Made by a program: the position numbers and the translations under genes
In this document: one piece after another, positions 5,944-6,519 of the stretch
Layout of the letters: each line of letters opens with the position of its first letter
How positions within the stretch are numbered: the first letter of the stretch is position 1
Assembly (NCBI GenBank): GCA_023150215.1
Contig: JAKLLJ010000183.1
Span: 1 to 6,519 of the forward strand
Source: Thauera sp.
GTDB taxonomy: Bacteria > Pseudomonadota > Gammaproteobacteria > Burkholderiales > Rhodocyclaceae
DNA: 6,519 nucleotides
Reading direction: 5' to 3'
The notes under the pieces: generated by a model
Told to the model about the DNA's origin: nothing
What the model saw: the letters and a program-made list of their open reading frames with translations, nothing else
The model's database searches: none

Positions 5944-5978
5944 GGTCTTGTGCAAGACCTTGGAGCGCTGCTTCGCTC
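5944..5978. repeat. Tandem hairpins
   Basis: GGTCTTG (5944-5950) and CAAGACC (5953-5959) form a perfect 7-bp inverted repeat with a 2-base centre. GAGCG (5963-5967) and CGCTC (5974-5978) form a second small stem with a 6-base loop. There is no T-run after either. They could be a regulator site, or the worn end of a mobile element; neither can be shown. Confidence 0.45.
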
Positions 5979-6109
5979 TGAGTGAGTCGAGCATATCCGG
6001 CAGTAATCATGGGATATGGAAGAAGACCAGGAACGACCCGTTGAGGCCTTCTTGGTGATCGGCCCGGCATCGTTCTCGGTTCGTCGCGCCATCGCTTACC
6101 ATGCGGTGG

Positions 6110-6151
6110 GGTGCCACATGGGACTGACCACGTCATCCTCCATGTGGTGCC
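6110..6151. repeat. 12-bp inverted repeat upstream of the phosphatase gene
   Basis: GGTGCCACATGG (6110-6121) and CCATGTGGTGCC (6140-6151) pair along all 12 positions as RNA with two G-U wobbles. The outer loop is 18 bases. As DNA, 8 central-side positions match perfectly. It ends 49 bases before the ATG at 6201, where an operator or a 5' leader stem would be expected. Confidence 0.5.
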
Positions 6152-6200
6152 AGCCGAGCCTTGGCATGCATCGGTACGTCAGAAATCGAGAGTTTCAGGG

Positions 6201-6519
6201 ATGATGCGAATTACATTGTTGCGGCACGGCAAGCCCGCCTTCGAACTCAAGGGGATTGCTCGCGCGAAGGATCTGGGGGAAATTGCACAATCATATGACT
6301 TGTCAGGGATCGCCGACCGCCCCCCAAGAGAGACGGTTGCAGCGACACGTGGAGACCACTTGGTTGTATGCAGTCATCTTGTACGCTCAGTTGAGTCGGC
6401 AAGGGCGCTGGGTTTCTCGGATGTGCATCTCCAGGACCCGCTGTTCTGCGAGACGGCCATACCGCACTTTCGAAGTGGCGCCCTGTCCTTACCCATCGGA
6501 GTCTGGGTTGTTGTTCTGA
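6201..6519 (+). CDS. Histidine phosphatase family protein (partial, 3' end off the right edge)
   Basis: My translation gives 106 codons, open to the window end. It begins MMRITLLRHGKPAFELKG with the RHG signature at residues 8-10; His9 would be phosphorylated during catalysis. SHLVRSVESARALGF (58-72) matches the second conserved Arg region, in which S-x-L-x-R-A-x-x-T-A is usual, and FCETAIPHF (82-90) supplies the likely acid Glu83. The interval between RHG and SHLVR is short but within the branch range. A hydrophobic segment VWVVVL begins at the edge. The start at 6201 has GAGAG 8 nt upstream; the next codon is also ATG. The gene is divergent from alpA. The substrate cannot be told from sequence. 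It may be chromosomal flank or ICE cargo. Confidence 0.8.
   Translation, partial: MMRITLLRHGKPAFELKGIARAKDLGEIAQSYDLSGIADRPPRETVAATRGDHLVVCSHLVRSVESARALGFSDVHLQDPLFCETAIPHFRSGALSLPIGVWVVVL

Larger units (their letters stand above)
5668..6200. other. 533-base gene-free stretch between alpA and the phosphatase; likely promoters and possible element edge
   Basis: No open frame here gave a recognisable protein. The frames on both strands have compositions typical of noncoding shadows. GC is visibly lower than in the operon to the left. The stretch must hold the promoter for alpA (minus strand) and probably one for the phosphatase (+ strand), but I found no convincing -35/-10 pair for either. It contains hairpins at 5944-5978 and an inverted repeat at 6110-6151. 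No tRNA gene or tRNA 3' end (T-loop GGTTCRANTCC) is visible, so an attachment site cannot be placed. In ICEclc this side of alpA carries bisR; nothing like it is seen here. Confidence 0.6.

Noticed and set aside
5690..6058. + strand frame of 122 codons in the gap
   Set aside because: No recognisable motif, no clear Shine-Dalgarno, and codon use unlike the neighbours.
5562..6092. Minus-strand frame of 176 codons across the alpA upstream region
   Set aside because: It overlaps alpA out of frame, has no good ribosome site, and I recognise nothing in it. It could be the remnant of a lost gene but nothing supports that.
5668..6200. tRNA gene or tRNA-derived attachment site
   Set aside because: I searched by eye for T-loop and acceptor sequence on both strands and found none.

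Overview
The window looks like one end of an integrative and conjugative element (ICE) or genomic island of the PFGI-1 / pKLC102 / ICEclc type, in a GC-rich gamma- or betaproteobacterium such as Pseudomonas, Xanthomonas or Stenotrophomonas. The host guess rests on GC content, codon use and gene family, not on any marker gene. Seven of the eight genes lie on the minus strand, and reading them from right to left gives the conserved maintenance and regulation block of these elements.

Layout, right to left. A partial histidine phosphatase gene (6201 to window end, + strand) reads away from the block. Next is a 533-base stretch (5668-6200) with no supported gene and visibly lower GC. Then come alpA (5667-5452), parA (5412-4549), a small HicA-like gene (4565-4302), a parB-family gene (4309-2642), a DUF2857 gene (2624-2064) and an STY4528-family replication gene (2060-858). 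All six are spaced or overlapped like one operon (gaps of 39, -17, -8, 17 and 3 nt). After a 294-base gap holding palindromes and a direct repeat, a gene of the PFL_4669 integrating-element family starts at 563 and runs off the left edge.

How they may work together: AlpA is a small DNA-binding activator. ParA and the ParB-family protein resemble partition proteins, which would keep the excised circle from being lost. The STY4528-family protein is a likely replication initiator for that circle. From memory of ICEclc, the small gene after parA sits where shi sits (growth restraint of transfer-competent cells). The ParB-like and DUF2857 genes sit where the transfer activator BisDC is encoded. 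The block may therefore control transfer competence as well as maintenance.

The most interesting signal is at about 1237-1416, inside the STY4528 gene and exactly where it encodes the linker between its two domains. It holds two identical 17-base copies containing a palindrome, half-copies at 22-base phasing, a cluster of further inverted repeats, and a perfect 9/9 DnaA box. The repeated DNA word is read in different frames, so it is conserved as DNA rather than as protein. This is the layout of the lambda origin inside gene O, and I propose it as an undescribed oriV inside the replication gene.
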